From: UBA6168 sp964573725
GTDB lineage: Bacteria > Bacteroidota > Bacteroidia > Chitinophagales > Saprospiraceae
Direction of reading: 5' to 3'
NCBI GenBank assembly: GCA_964573725.1
Contig: CAZNLJ010000004.1
Location: 111,052 to 175,051 of the forward strand
DNA: 64,000 nt
Shown: positions 45,310 to 54,493 of the stretch, one piece after another
Layout of the letters: every line of letters starts with the position of its first letter
How positions within the stretch are numbered: the first letter of the stretch is position 1
Made by a program: the position numbers and the translations under genes
Notes under the pieces: model-generated
Databases searched by the model: none
Seen by the model: the letters and a program-made list of their open reading frames with translations, nothing else
What the model was told of the DNA's origin: nothing

Positions 45310-46530
45310 ATGCTCATGAAAAGATATCTCCCGGTTCCCATCCTCACCCTTTGGGTGCTCACGTACTTGCCGGCGCAACAGAACGTCACACACCTCGACT
45401 ACATCGCGCGCTACAAACAGCTCGCCATGGAGGAAATGGGGCGTGCCGGTGTGCCCGCCAGCATCAAGATGGCGCAGGCCCTCCTGGAATCTGCAGCCGG
45501 CCAAAGCGAACTGGCCCGGAAGGCCAACAATCATTTCGGAATCAAATGCGGCGGGGACTGGAGCGGAAAAACCTTCCAACACAAGGACGATGACACCGAT
45601 GTATACGGGAACCTGATCAACTCCTGTTTCCGAAAATTCAAGACCCCGGAGGAGTCGTGGGTGGCACACTCCGAATTCCTACGCAACCCCCGCAGCGCCA
45701 ACCGGTACGGCCCCTTGTTCGAGCTGGACCCCTTCGATTACAAGGCCTGGGCCAAAGGTCTCGTCAAGGCATCCTATGCCACCGACAGGCGGTATGCGGA
45801 CAAACTCATCGAACTCATCGAGCGTTACCGGCTCGACGAACTCGACCGGCTGGCCGCCCTGCCCGGTTCCGACCGACCGGCCTCCCCCCTCGCCGGCCTC
45901 CGCCTCCAATTGGTAAACGACGTAAAGGTCATCCTCGCAGATTCCGGCCTGACCGTGGACCAACTTTCCCTGCGCGCGGAAATCCCCCTTCGCCGCCTTT
46001 CCCGCTACAACGAGTGGCTGCCGGCACCCGCCGATCCGCTGCCGGTGGACTACCGCGTCTTCCTTCAGCCCAAACGGTCCCGCTACCGGGGCTCCAAGAA
46101 ATGGCACTATGTCCGGGAAGGGGAAACCTTGCTGGAGCTGTCCCAACTGTACGGCGTCAAACGGTCGGCCTTGCAAAGACGGAACCGCATCGGAGAAAAC
46201 GAACGCCCCAAGGCCAACCAACGGATCAAGCTGAAGGGCCTCCGCGTGCGCGCCGACCACAAACCTCTAGTCGTCCCGACAGACCCGAACCTGGAACCTG
46301 CACCGGTGGTTCCGACCGCCGCCGACCGCCCCGCCGCGGTGGACTCCCCCGCCCCCCGGACGGAACAAGCCCCTCCCACGGCGGAAGACCCTGTTTTCCA
46401 TACCGTCGCGAAAGGGGATACCCTCTATGGGATTGCCCGCCGTTACGGCATCACCGTCGACCACCTCGTCCGCACCAACGGCCTCGACGGCACCCTGATC
46501 CGCCCGGGGCAGGTTCTTCGCATCAAATAA
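45310..46530 (+). CDS. Exported peptidoglycan hydrolase: glucosaminidase domain plus two LysM
   Basis: 406 residues (or 404 from ATG 45316). A signal peptide (KRYLPVPILTLWVLTYLPAQ) leads to a mannosyl-glycoprotein endo-beta-N-acetylglucosaminidase domain (about 28–185): ASIKMAQALLESAAGQSELA with the probable catalytic Glu, KANNHFGIKC and FRKFKTPEESWVAHSEFL. Two LysM peptidoglycan-binding modules follow: HYVREGETLLELSQLYGVK at about 260 and FHTVAKGDTLYGIARRYGI at about 360, joined by a Pro/Ala-rich linker. It cuts glycan strands during growth or daughter-cell separation. A GT4 gene follows after eight bases. Confidence 0.93.
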   Translation: MLMKRYLPVPILTLWVLTYLPAQQNVTHLDYIARYKQLAMEEMGRAGVPASIKMAQALLESAAGQSELARKANNHFGIKCGGDWSGKTFQHKDDDTDVYGNLINSCFRKFKTPEESWVAHSEFLRNPRSANRYGPLFELDPFDYKAWAKGLVKASYATDRRYADKLIELIERYRLDELDRLAALPGSDRPASPLAGLRLQLVNDVKVILADSGLTVDQLSLRAEIPLRRLSRYNEWLPAPADPLPVDYRVFLQPKRSRYRGSKKWHYVREGETLLELSQLYGVKRSALQRRNRIGENERPKANQRIKLKGLRVRADHKPLVVPTDPNLEPAPVVPTAADRPAAVDSPAPRTEQAPPTAEDPVFHTVAKGDTLYGIARRYGITVDHLVRTNGLDGTLIRPGQVLRIK

Positions 46531-46538
46531 CCCCCCGC

Positions 46539-47666
46539 ATGGTCGTCGCCGTGAATACCCGCCTGCTGCTGCCCGGCAAATTGGAAGGCATCGGCCGCTA
46601 CATGCACGAGGTCCTGCAACGCATCACCCGGCAGCATCCCGCCGACCGGTTTGTCTTTTTCTTCGACCGGCCTTTCGACCCGGCATTCGTATATGCCGAC
46701 AATGTCACACCCGTGGTACTGCACCCGCCGGCCAGACATCCGCTGCTTTTCCTTTGGTGGTTCGAATTGGCCTTGCCGAATGCGTTGGCCCGACTACGGC
46801 CGGACGTATTCCTGTCCATGGACAACTTCCTGTCCCTCCGCACTTCCATCCCGACGCTGCTGGTCACCCACGACCTGGCCCCCCTCCACTTTCCGGAGCA
46901 ATTGACCCGCTGGCAACGCTGGTACTACCTGCATTTCCTCGAAAGGTTCAACCGCAGGGCGGACGCCATCCTCGCCGTCAGCGCTTTCACCCGCTCGGAT
47001 ATCCTGGAACGATTCCGGCTGCCGCCAGAAAAAGTGGCGGTGGCAGGAAATGCCTGCCGGGCGGATTTCCGCCCCCTCCCCGATTCCGACATCCGGGATA
47101 TCCGCCGCCGCCATGCCGACGGATATCCTTATTTCTTTTATGTCGGTGCCATCCACCCACGGAAAAACGTTCACCGGCTCATCGCCGCCTTCGACCGGTT
47201 CAAGACGGATACCGCATCCCCCACCCGGCTTCTCATCGCGGGTCGTGTCGCCTGGCGGGCGGATGCCGTCCGCTCCGCCTGGGAATCCTCCCCCTACCGG
47301 GATCATATCCGCTTGCTGGGATATGTGCCGGATCATGAACTGCCCGCCCTCACCGCCGCCGCTTTCGCCAGCGTCTATGTCTCCGTTTTCGAAGGTTTCG
47401 GTGTCCCTATCATCGAGGCGATGCAGGCCGGCGTACCGGTCGTCACGTCCGACACCACCTCCATGCCGGAAGTCGCCGGCGATGCCGCCATCCTGGTTTC
47501 CCCTGAAAATGTGCCGGACATCGCGGCGGCCATGACCTCGCTCTGGAAGGATGAATCGCTCCGCAGCTCCCTTGTGGACAAGGGATTCCGGCAAGCCGCC
47601 TCCTTCCGATGGGAAACGACGGCCGCCCGGGTGTATGCTTCCCTCCAAAAACTGTCTCCCCCCTGA
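46539..47666 (+). CDS. Family 4 glycosyltransferase
   Basis: 375 residues, GT-B fold. VAVNTRLLLPGKLEGIGRYMHEVLQRI is the acceptor-domain opening; YFFYVGAIHPRKNVHRLIAAF, LLGYVPDHELPALTAAAFASVYVSVFEGFGVPIIEAMQAGVPVVTSD and PEVAGDAAILVSPEN are diagnostic for mannosyl/glucosyl GT4 enzymes. The start at 46539 is eight bases after the glucosaminidase stop, so the two are co-transcribed. A role in cell-envelope polysaccharide synthesis is likely; the sugar is unknown. Confidence 0.9.
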   Translation: MVVAVNTRLLLPGKLEGIGRYMHEVLQRITRQHPADRFVFFFDRPFDPAFVYADNVTPVVLHPPARHPLLFLWWFELALPNALARLRPDVFLSMDNFLSLRTSIPTLLVTHDLAPLHFPEQLTRWQRWYYLHFLERFNRRADAILAVSAFTRSDILERFRLPPEKVAVAGNACRADFRPLPDSDIRDIRRRHADGYPYFFYVGAIHPRKNVHRLIAAFDRFKTDTASPTRLLIAGRVAWRADAVRSAWESSPYRDHIRLLGYVPDHELPALTAAAFASVYVSVFEGFGVPIIEAMQAGVPVVTSDTTSMPEVAGDAAILVSPENVPDIAAAMTSLWKDESLRSSLVDKGFRQAASFRWETTAARVYASLQKLSPP

Positions 47667-47791
47667 TCGCATGCAGCAACCGGCCGCACTTTCTCCCCGA
47701 CAAGCCGCGCCACCCATCCGGAACAGGCCCGGTTGTACGGCTTTTCCTGCGGTTACAAGGGATTCCGCCGCCATTTTTACCCGGTGCATCG

Positions 47792-47799
47792 TATTTTTG
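47792..47799 (+). promoter_or_regulatory. -7 element TATTTTTG, promoter of the small membrane protein/mutL unit
   Basis: Exact TAnnTTTG; leader of about 125 nt to ATG 47930. No -33 match. Confidence 0.5.
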
Positions 47800-47929
47800 T
47801 AAAGACAGGGTCGGTCGAACGGCTATTTCCGCCCCGCCCGCCCTCCGCTTTCGGTAAATTCATCCAGGCAGGATTCCCGGGGGAACATGGCACGCTCCTC
47901 CCGGATCCACCCGGATAAAACATACGGCC

Positions 47930-48253
47930 ATGGGCTTATTCAGCTTTTTCAAACCTCCCAAACCGGTAGGATTCGAATACCACCCGCGATTCTATGACCC
48001 TAAGAAGGAAGCGTTCCGGGAACGGCTCGCCGAAGCCCGCGAAAAATCGGAAACCGTCCAACCGGAGGCACTGAAAAACAGGATCCGCTCCGGCTTGCAA
48101 CGGAAACAGGCCGCCCTGCCTGACCGCCACTACCGCAAACGGCAGGCCTACCGCTCCAACCTGCTCCTGTTGGTGGTCATTATCGTCCTGGTCGCCTTGA
48201 CCTTCGCGGCGATTGAAATATATTTGCCGAGAATCATTCAAATTTTCGAATAA
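47930..48253 (+). CDS. 107-residue membrane protein upstream of mutL
   Basis: A soluble basic N-terminal part (FKPPKPVGFEYHPRFYDPKKE... with many Arg/Lys) of about 75 residues, then one transmembrane helix (NLLLLVVIIVLVALTFAAI) and a short tail. The PRFYDPKKE segment is characteristic of short proteins that I associate with Bacteroidota; function unknown. It ends three bases before mutL, so the two are co-transcribed. Confidence 0.72.
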   Translation: MGLFSFFKPPKPVGFEYHPRFYDPKKEAFRERLAEAREKSETVQPEALKNRIRSGLQRKQAALPDRHYRKRQAYRSNLLLLVVIIVLVALTFAAIEIYLPRIIQIFE

Positions 48254-48256
48254 ACC

Positions 48257-50146
48257 ATGGCGGATATCATCCAGCTCTTACCGGAAGCCATCGCCAACCA
48301 GATCGCTGCCGGTGAGGTCGTACAACGCCCCGCCTCTGTCGTCAAGGAATTGGCGGAGAATGCCATCGATGCCGGTGCCACCAGCGTCAAGATCATCATC
48401 AAGGATGCCGGCAAATCACTCATACAGGTCATTGACAACGGCAGCGGTATGTCCGCCGCCGATGCCCGCATGTGCTTCGAACGGCATGCCACTTCCAAGA
48501 TCCGGGAAGCCCGGGACCTGTTCGCCATCCGGACCATGGGCTTCCGGGGGGAAGCCATGGCTTCCATCGCCGCCGTCGCCCAAGTGGAAATGCGTACCCG
48601 CCTCCACAAGAACGAACTCGGCACCCGTATCGCCGTGGAAGCCTCCCACCTCACCGCCCAGGAACCCTGCCCTTGCGCCCCGGGAACCAACACCTCTGTC
48701 CGCAACCTTTTCTTCAATGTTCCGGCCCGCCGCAATTTCTTGAAATCCAATGCAATCGAGATGCGGCACATCCTGGATGAGTTCCAGCGGGTCGCCCTGG
48801 CCAATGTGGATGTCTTCTTCTCCCTCCACCACAATGGAAATGAGATCTTCCACCTCCCCGCCTCCAACCTGCGCCAACGCATCGTGGGCGTCTTCGGTAA
48901 TGCCTTCAATCCCAAATTGGTACCCGTCGAAGAGGAAACGGATGTCATGGCCATCGGCGGCTTCATCGGAAAACCGGAGTTCGCCCGGAAAACCCGCGGG
49001 GAACAAATGTTCTTCGTCAATCACCGCTTCATCAAGAGCGGATACCTGCACCATGCGGTCATGACCGCCTACGAGGACCTGCTGCCGCCCGATTCCTTTC
49101 CTTTCTATGTGCTCTTCCTCGAAATCGACCCCTCCCGCATCGATATCAACGTCCACCCCACCAAACAGGAAATAAAATTCGACGACGAACGGCTTGTCTA
49201 CGATTACCTCCGCGTCGCCGTCCGCCATGCCCTCGGACAACACAACATCACCCCTACCCTGGATTTTGACCAGGAACGGAGTTTCGTCGCCATCCCGCCC
49301 CTCCAACCGGGTAACGCGCAACCCGGGTCCCCCGCCGGCCCGTCCATCCTGCCCGGCGACGCCCGCCCATCCGCCGGCAACTCCTGGCAGCGGGATCCCC
49401 TCGCTTCCCGCGACCGCACCAACCTCCAGCATTGGCAACGCCTGTTCGTCGATGCAGCCGATGAGGAGAAGGAAAACCAAGCCGAACCGGCCCCGGCAAA
49501 CACCCCACCCCCCATTACCATCGAAAGCGAATGGTCCTCCTCCTCCGGACAGGAGGAGACGCCGACCTTGTTTTCCCAATCCCAGAAGGACCCCTACCAA
49601 ATCCACGGCACCTATATTGTCAGCCATATCAAATCCGGCTTCCTCCTCATCGACCAACAAGCCGCCCACGAAAGGATCCTCTTCGAACGGTTCCTCGCCG
49701 CCATGCAGGACGGCCAGCCGGTCCGCCAACAGGAACTCTTTCCCCAAACCGTCTCCCTGCCTACCGCCGATGCCGCTATCCTGACGGAAATCCTACCCGA
49801 TATCAACGCCCTCGGCTTTGATATGGAAGCTTTCGGCAAGGATACCTTCATCGTCCGGGGTATCCCGGCGGAAATGGCCGGCAAATTCGATGCTGCCAAA
49901 TCGGTGGATCATCTCCTGGAACAATTCAAGGAAGACCGGTCGCTCAAATTGGACCATGCGGAACGCCTCGCACGCTCCATGGCCCGCAGCGCCGCCATCA
50001 AACGCGGCCAAGCTCTTTCCGCCAGGGAAATGCAGGAACTGATTGACCAGTTGTTCGCCTGCGCCATGCCCTTCAAAAGCCCCCGCGGCAGGCATTGCTT
50101 CCTTACGTTCGAAATCGAGGAACTGGAGGGCCGGTTCAAAGGCTGA
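48257..50146 (+). CDS. mutL: DNA mismatch repair protein MutL
   Basis: 629 residues. The GHKL ATPase domain (1–330) is intact: ELAENAIDAGATSVKI, DNGSGM, TMGFRGEA, PGTNTSVRNLFFNVPARRNFLK and DINVHPTKQEIKF. A Pro/Gln/Ser-rich linker spans about 350–440. In the C-terminal dimerisation domain the endonuclease motif DQHA(X)2E(X)4E appears as DQQAAHERILFE from residue 466 (His to Gln), and the distal GRP motif reads SPRGRHC, so nuclease activity is doubtful. No mutS is nearby. Confidence 0.96.
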   Translation: MADIIQLLPEAIANQIAAGEVVQRPASVVKELAENAIDAGATSVKIIIKDAGKSLIQVIDNGSGMSAADARMCFERHATSKIREARDLFAIRTMGFRGEAMASIAAVAQVEMRTRLHKNELGTRIAVEASHLTAQEPCPCAPGTNTSVRNLFFNVPARRNFLKSNAIEMRHILDEFQRVALANVDVFFSLHHNGNEIFHLPASNLRQRIVGVFGNAFNPKLVPVEEETDVMAIGGFIGKPEFARKTRGEQMFFVNHRFIKSGYLHHAVMTAYEDLLPPDSFPFYVLFLEIDPSRIDINVHPTKQEIKFDDERLVYDYLRVAVRHALGQHNITPTLDFDQERSFVAIPPLQPGNAQPGSPAGPSILPGDARPSAGNSWQRDPLASRDRTNLQHWQRLFVDAADEEKENQAEPAPANTPPPITIESEWSSSSGQEETPTLFSQSQKDPYQIHGTYIVSHIKSGFLLIDQQAAHERILFERFLAAMQDGQPVRQQELFPQTVSLPTADAAILTEILPDINALGFDMEAFGKDTFIVRGIPAEMAGKFDAAKSVDHLLEQFKEDRSLKLDHAERLARSMARSAAIKRGQALSAREMQELIDQLFACAMPFKSPRGRHCFLTFEIEELEGRFKG

Positions 50147-50173
50147 TACCGCCCCGGCAACGGTCCTTCCTGC

Positions 50174-50204
50174 TTGGATATCGCCCTTTTTTTTCGTAAC
50201 CTTG
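50174..50204 (+). promoter_or_regulatory. Promoter of fadH (TTG-N20-TAACCTTG)
   Basis: TTG at 50174–50176 and TAACCTTG at 50197–50204 (one mismatch), 20-nt spacer. Leader about 93 nt. Confidence 0.45.
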
Positions 50205-50300
50205 CTACGCGCTCTTCACCTCCGGTATCGGCTGTGTAACTCCCCTCGCTCCCGGTAGCCTGGTCGTTCACTGGTCCGCCGCCGGCCATCACCCTGCACT

Positions 50301-52322
50301 ATGTCCCATCCCTTCCCTTCCTTGTTCAGCCCCCTGGACCTCGGGTTCACCATCCTCCCCAACCGGGTCATGATGGGCAGCATGCATACGGGCCTGGAAG
50401 AGACCAAAGGTGGGTTCGAACGGCTGGCCGCCTATTTTGCCGCCCGGGCGAAAGGTGGCGTGGGCCTGATGGTCACCGGCGGGATATCGCCCGACCGAAG
50501 GGGACAAGTCGCCCCCTTCTCCGCCCGGCTCACCTCCGGCCGCGATGTCGCCAAACACAAACTCATCACCCAGGCCGTCCACGCGGAAGGTGGCAAGATT
50601 TGCCTCCAGATCCTGCATGCGGGACGGTACGCCTACCACCCCTTCGCCGTGGCACCCTCCGCCGTGCGGTCCCCGATCTCTCCTTTCACTCCCTGGCCCC
50701 TCAGCCATCGTGGCGTCCGCAGGACCATCCGGCATTTCATCCGCTGTGCGGAACTCGCCCGAGCCGCCGGCTATGACGGCGTGGAAGTCATGGGCAGCGA
50801 AGGCTACCTGATCAATGAGTTCCTGTCCGCCCGGACCAATAGACGGAAAGATCGGTGGGGCGGCGACTTCCAGCACCGCAAACAGTTTCCCCTCGAAATC
50901 GTATCCGGTATCCGACAGGCCACCGGACAGGATTTCCTCCTCATCTACCGCCTCTCCATGCTGGACCTGGTGGAGGAAGGCAGCAATTGGGAGGAGGTCG
51001 TGGAACTGGCCCGCGATATCGAATCCGCCGGCGCCACCTTGATCAATACCGGCATCGGATGGCATGAGGCCCGAATTCCCACCATCGCCACCCTCGTCCC
51101 CAGGGCCGCTTTTTCCTGGGTGACCCAACGATTGAAACAGGCTGTCTCCATCCCCCTGATTGCTTCCAACCGCATAAATATGCCTGCGGAAGCGGAGGAA
51201 ATCCTCCGCAACGGCCATGCGGACATGGTCAGCATGGCCCGCCCTTTCCTCGCCGATCCCGACTGGGTGCAAAAAGCGAAAACCAATCGCCCTGCCTCCA
51301 TCAATACCTGCATCGCCTGCAACCAAGCCTGCCTGGACCTGACTTTCCGGGGTAAGACCGCCACCTGCCTGGTCAATCCGCAAGCCTGCCATGAAACGGA
51401 ATTCCAGCTCCGCCCAGCCCGCCACCCCCGCCGCATCGCGGTCGTAGGCGCAGGGCCGGCCGGTCTGGCGGCCGCCACCACCGCCGCCAAACGTGGCCAC
51501 CTGGTGCACCTCTTCGAAGCCGGTCCCCATATCGGCGGCCAGTTCAACCTCGCCAAGACCATCCCCGGAAAAGAGGAATTCTCCGAAACGATCCGCTATT
51601 TTCACCACCTGGTCCTCGAGACCGGTGTCCAGTTGCACCTGCAGCAGCGGGTCAACGCCCGCTTCCTCCTCGACCATGACTTCGACGAGATCATCCTCGC
51701 CACCGGTTGCCTGCCCCGCTCCGCACAAATCCCGGGCGATGACCTGCCGATGGTCTGCAGCTATCAGGACGTGCTGACGGGCAAGGTGTCTCCGGGGCCT
51801 GCCGTCGCCATCGTCGGTGCCGGTGGCATCGGCTTCGATGTGGCGACCTTCCTGACTCATTCCGCCGACACGCTGCCCCCCGTCCCCTCCTTCCTGAAAA
51901 CCTGGGGCGTCGATACGGCGGTCGCCCGACGCGGTGGCCTCACCCAGCCCATGCCCCCGCCACCCGCCCGACAGGTCTGGCTGCTGAAACGCTCTCCTGG
52001 AAAACATGGCGACAAACTGGGTAAGACGACCGGCTGGATCCACCGGAGCCAACTCCGGACCATGGGGGTCCGGTTCCTTTCCGATGTGGCGTACCAACGG
52101 GTGGATGCCCAAGGCCTGCATATCTTTCACGAAGGTACCCACCAGCTGTTGCCCGTGGACCATGTCGTCATCTGCGCCGGACAGGAGTCGGAGAAATCCC
52201 TCCTGGCACCGCTGGAAGCGGCAGGAAAGAAAGTCCGCCTCATAGGCGGGGCCCGCCGGGCTGCGGAACTGGATGCCATGGAAGCCATCCGCTCCGGTAC
52301 CCTTGCCGGTATGGAATTATGA
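50301..52322 (+). CDS. fadH: NADPH-dependent 2,4-dienoyl-CoA reductase
   Basis: 673 residues, the length of the E. coli enzyme. It reduces 2,4-dienoyl-CoA during beta-oxidation of unsaturated fatty acids, carrying FMN, FAD and a 4Fe-4S cluster. The N-terminal TIM barrel has the old-yellow-enzyme pattern (LPNRVMMGSMHTGLEE; ICLQILHAGRYAYHP; GYDGVEVMGSEGYLINEFLS). The cluster cysteines are in NTCIACNQACLD followed by TCLVNPQAC. The FAD/NADPH half has VVGAGPAGLAAATTAAKRGH and VAIVGAGGIGFDVATFL. It overlaps the DUF2256 gene by four bases (ATGA). Confidence 0.95.
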   Translation: MSHPFPSLFSPLDLGFTILPNRVMMGSMHTGLEETKGGFERLAAYFAARAKGGVGLMVTGGISPDRRGQVAPFSARLTSGRDVAKHKLITQAVHAEGGKICLQILHAGRYAYHPFAVAPSAVRSPISPFTPWPLSHRGVRRTIRHFIRCAELARAAGYDGVEVMGSEGYLINEFLSARTNRRKDRWGGDFQHRKQFPLEIVSGIRQATGQDFLLIYRLSMLDLVEEGSNWEEVVELARDIESAGATLINTGIGWHEARIPTIATLVPRAAFSWVTQRLKQAVSIPLIASNRINMPAEAEEILRNGHADMVSMARPFLADPDWVQKAKTNRPASINTCIACNQACLDLTFRGKTATCLVNPQACHETEFQLRPARHPRRIAVVGAGPAGLAAATTAAKRGHLVHLFEAGPHIGGQFNLAKTIPGKEEFSETIRYFHHLVLETGVQLHLQQRVNARFLLDHDFDEIILATGCLPRSAQIPGDDLPMVCSYQDVLTGKVSPGPAVAIVGAGGIGFDVATFLTHSADTLPPVPSFLKTWGVDTAVARRGGLTQPMPPPPARQVWLLKRSPGKHGDKLGKTTGWIHRSQLRTMGVRFLSDVAYQRVDAQGLHIFHEGTHQLLPVDHVVICAGQESEKSLLAPLEAAGKKVRLIGGARRAAELDAMEAIRSGTLAGMEL

Positions 52323-52513
52323 AAAATGTACGGAAACAAGATTTGCCGGCCAAGACCTGCCCGGTCTGCCTAAGGCCCTTCCACTGGCGGAAAAAGTGGG
52401 AAAAAAATTGGGACATGGTTCGGTTCTGCAGCGACCGGTGCCGCCTCACGGCACATCGTCCCAAACGGAACCGCACCGGCGATACGCCCGCTAATCCCGG
52501 TATCGACTCGTAA
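52319..52513 (+). CDS. DUF2256 zinc-ribbon-like small protein
   Basis: 64 residues. KTCPVCLRPFHWRKKWEKNWDMVRFCSDRC is the whole DUF2256 core, with CxxC and CxxxC pairs for a metal site. Function unknown. The start overlaps the fadH stop (ATGA), which indicates translational coupling; the last 23 bases overlap the end of aguB on the other strand. Confidence 0.9.
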   Translation: MKNVRKQDLPAKTCPVCLRPFHWRKKWEKNWDMVRFCSDRCRLTAHRPKRNRTGDTPANPGIDS

Positions 52514-53384
52514 GTTCGGCGTAGCTGTCTATCCGGCGGTCCCGGAAAAACGGCCAGATACGCCGGACCGCCTCGGTCCGCTGCCGGTCGATGTCCACCA
52601 CCATAACCGCTTCCGTATCGTCTGGCGCCAGGGCCAAAAGTTCTCCCTGCGGCCCGGCGACGAAGCTGTGCCCCCAAAACCGGATGCCCCCGGTCTGACC
52701 GGACGGATCCGCCTCCCATCCGACCCGGTTGACGGAAATCACCGGCAACCCGTTGGCCACGGCATGCGCCCGTTGCGATATTTCCCAGGCCGCCTGCTGG
52801 CGGGCCTTTTCCACCGGGGTATCGGCGGACTCCCAACCGATGGCCGTCGGATATATCAATAACTCCGCCCCCCGCAAAGCCATCAGGCGGGCCGCCTCCG
52901 GATACCATTGGTCCCAACAGACCAGGACCCCCAGCCTGCCCACACTCGTCCGGATCGGCTCGAAACCCAAGTCCCCCGGTGTAAAGTAGAATTTCTCGTA
53001 ATAGGCCGGATCGTCCGGTATATGCATCTTCCGGTACTTCCCGGCTATCGTCCCATCCCGCTCCATCACCACCGCCGTGTTGTGGTACAAGCCGGGCGCG
53101 CGACGCTCAAACAGGGAGATGACCAATACAAGCCCTAAGGATGCCGCCAAACGCCCGAAGAAATCCGTCGAAGGCCCGGGTATCGACTCCGCCAGGTCAA
53201 AGACCTCCGGATCTTCCGTCTGACAGAAATAAGGCGTATTGTGCAACTCCTGCAAGACCACCAGCGAAGCCCCCTCCCCGGCACAGCTCCGTACGGCCGC
53301 CGCCAACTTGTCCATGTTCTCCGCCTTGTCGGCCGTGTTGGCTTGCTGCACGATGCCGACGCGAAGCTTGTTCATATTTTCCAT
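52491..53384 (-). CDS. aguB: N-carbamoylputrescine amidase
   Basis: 297-residue nitrilase-superfamily enzyme. It releases putrescine from N-carbamoylputrescine. The Glu-Lys-Cys triad is present: Glu in VVLQELHNTPYFCQ, Lys in GKYRKMHIPDDP, Cys in GVLVCWDQWYPE. YFTPGDLGF, YPTAIGWE and FWGHSFVAGPQGE are subfamily features. The start is ATG 53384 because GGAG lies about five bases upstream; ATG 53375 is also possible. It lies downstream of aguA on the same strand, which fixes the pathway. Confidence 0.95.
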   Translation of the reverse strand: MENMNKLRVGIVQQANTADKAENMDKLAAAVRSCAGEGASLVVLQELHNTPYFCQTEDPEVFDLAESIPGPSTDFFGRLAASLGLVLVISLFERRAPGLYHNTAVVMERDGTIAGKYRKMHIPDDPAYYEKFYFTPGDLGFEPIRTSVGRLGVLVCWDQWYPEAARLMALRGAELLIYPTAIGWESADTPVEKARQQAAWEISQRAHAVANGLPVISVNRVGWEADPSGQTGGIRFWGHSFVAGPQGELLALAPDDTEAVMVVDIDRQRTEAVRRIWPFFRDRRIDSYAELTSRYRD

Positions 53385-53467
53385 CTCTCCTTTTGTTCTT
53401 TGTTTGCGATGCGTGGGATCGGGCCGACGCAGACCTTCCCCGGCTATATCCGACCCCTTGCCGGCTT

Positions 53468-54493
53468 TCAGTACAACTGCATGGTCACACAATGGAGCGA
53501 CCCATGCTGCCGGATGAGGGGCAGGCAATCGATGACCCACACCTCCCGCCCCGGAAACACTTCCCGGAGCCGCTCCCGCGCCACCTCATCCAGTGGGGTT
53601 CCATAACCCGGCAACAGGATGGCGCCATTGATTATCAAAAAGTTGGCATAGGTAGCCGGAAGCCGGTGCCCTTCCTCGTCGTACACGGCCGCCGCCATCG
53701 GCAAAGGCACCAACCGATAAGGCGACCCGTCCGCCCGCCGGAATTCCTGCAGTTCCGATTCCATCTGCCGGAGTGCCTCGTAATGCGTATCCGACGGATC
53801 CTCACCTTGCACGTAGGCAATGGTCCCTTCGTCACAAAAACGGGCCAAGGTGTCGATATGACTGTCGGTGTCGTCTCCGGCGAGATGGCCGTGATGCAGC
53901 CATAATATCCGCCTGGCCCCGAGATGGGCCCCCAGGTATGCTTCGATTTCCTCCCGGGTACTCGCCCCGTTCCGGTTGGGTGACAGCAGGCAAGCTGCCG
54001 TCGTCAGCAGGGTTCCGCAGCCGTCCGATTCGATACTCCCTCCTTCCAACACGAAATTAAGGTGATTGACATACCGCTGCGCCGATGGAAAACATGCCAG
54101 CTCATACAAGGACCGGGTGAGCAGATTGTCCTTGTCCGCCGCAAATTTCAACCCCCAACCGTTGAACTTGAAATCCAATAACCGGATTTCCCCTTCCACG
54201 GATACGGTCAAAGGGCCGTGGTCCCTTGCCCAGGTGTCGTTGGTCGGCAATTCGACGAACCGGACCCGAGGCAGGATCTCCGCCGGCAACCAAGGCCTCA
54301 CCTGATCCGCCTCCCGGCATACGATGAGCACGGACTCGTACCGGGCGATGACCCGGGCGATATCGGAGAAACAACGGCAGGCTTCGTCCAGGTAAGGGGC
54401 CCAATCGGTTCCGGCATGCGGCCAGGTGAGCAGGACCGCCCGCTGCCGGAACCATTCCGGCAACATGACAACGGATGGCGTAGCTGTATTCAT
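53468..54493 (-). CDS. aguA: Agmatine deiminase
   Basis: 341-residue member of the guanidino-group modifying superfamily. It converts agmatine to N-carbamoylputrescine and ammonia. NDTWARDHGP, GHLAGDDTDSHIDTLARF and the C-terminal GSLHCVTMQ supply the Asp, His and Cys of the active site. aguB follows, so agmatine goes to putrescine in two steps. The predicted transcription start coincides with ATG 54493; the message is leaderless or translation begins at the in-frame ATG 54466 (MLPEWFRQ), which is also a natural start for the family. Confidence 0.95.
   Translation of the reverse strand: MNTATPSVVMLPEWFRQRAVLLTWPHAGTDWAPYLDEACRCFSDIARVIARYESVLIVCREADQVRPWLPAEILPRVRFVELPTNDTWARDHGPLTVSVEGEIRLLDFKFNGWGLKFAADKDNLLTRSLYELACFPSAQRYVNHLNFVLEGGSIESDGCGTLLTTAACLLSPNRNGASTREEIEAYLGAHLGARRILWLHHGHLAGDDTDSHIDTLARFCDEGTIAYVQGEDPSDTHYEALRQMESELQEFRRADGSPYRLVPLPMAAAVYDEEGHRLPATYANFLIINGAILLPGYGTPLDEVARERLREVFPGREVWVIDCLPLIRQHGSLHCVTMQLY

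Noticed and set aside
50289..52163. 624-codon minus-strand frame opposite fadH
   Set aside because: Shadow of FadH; no motif.
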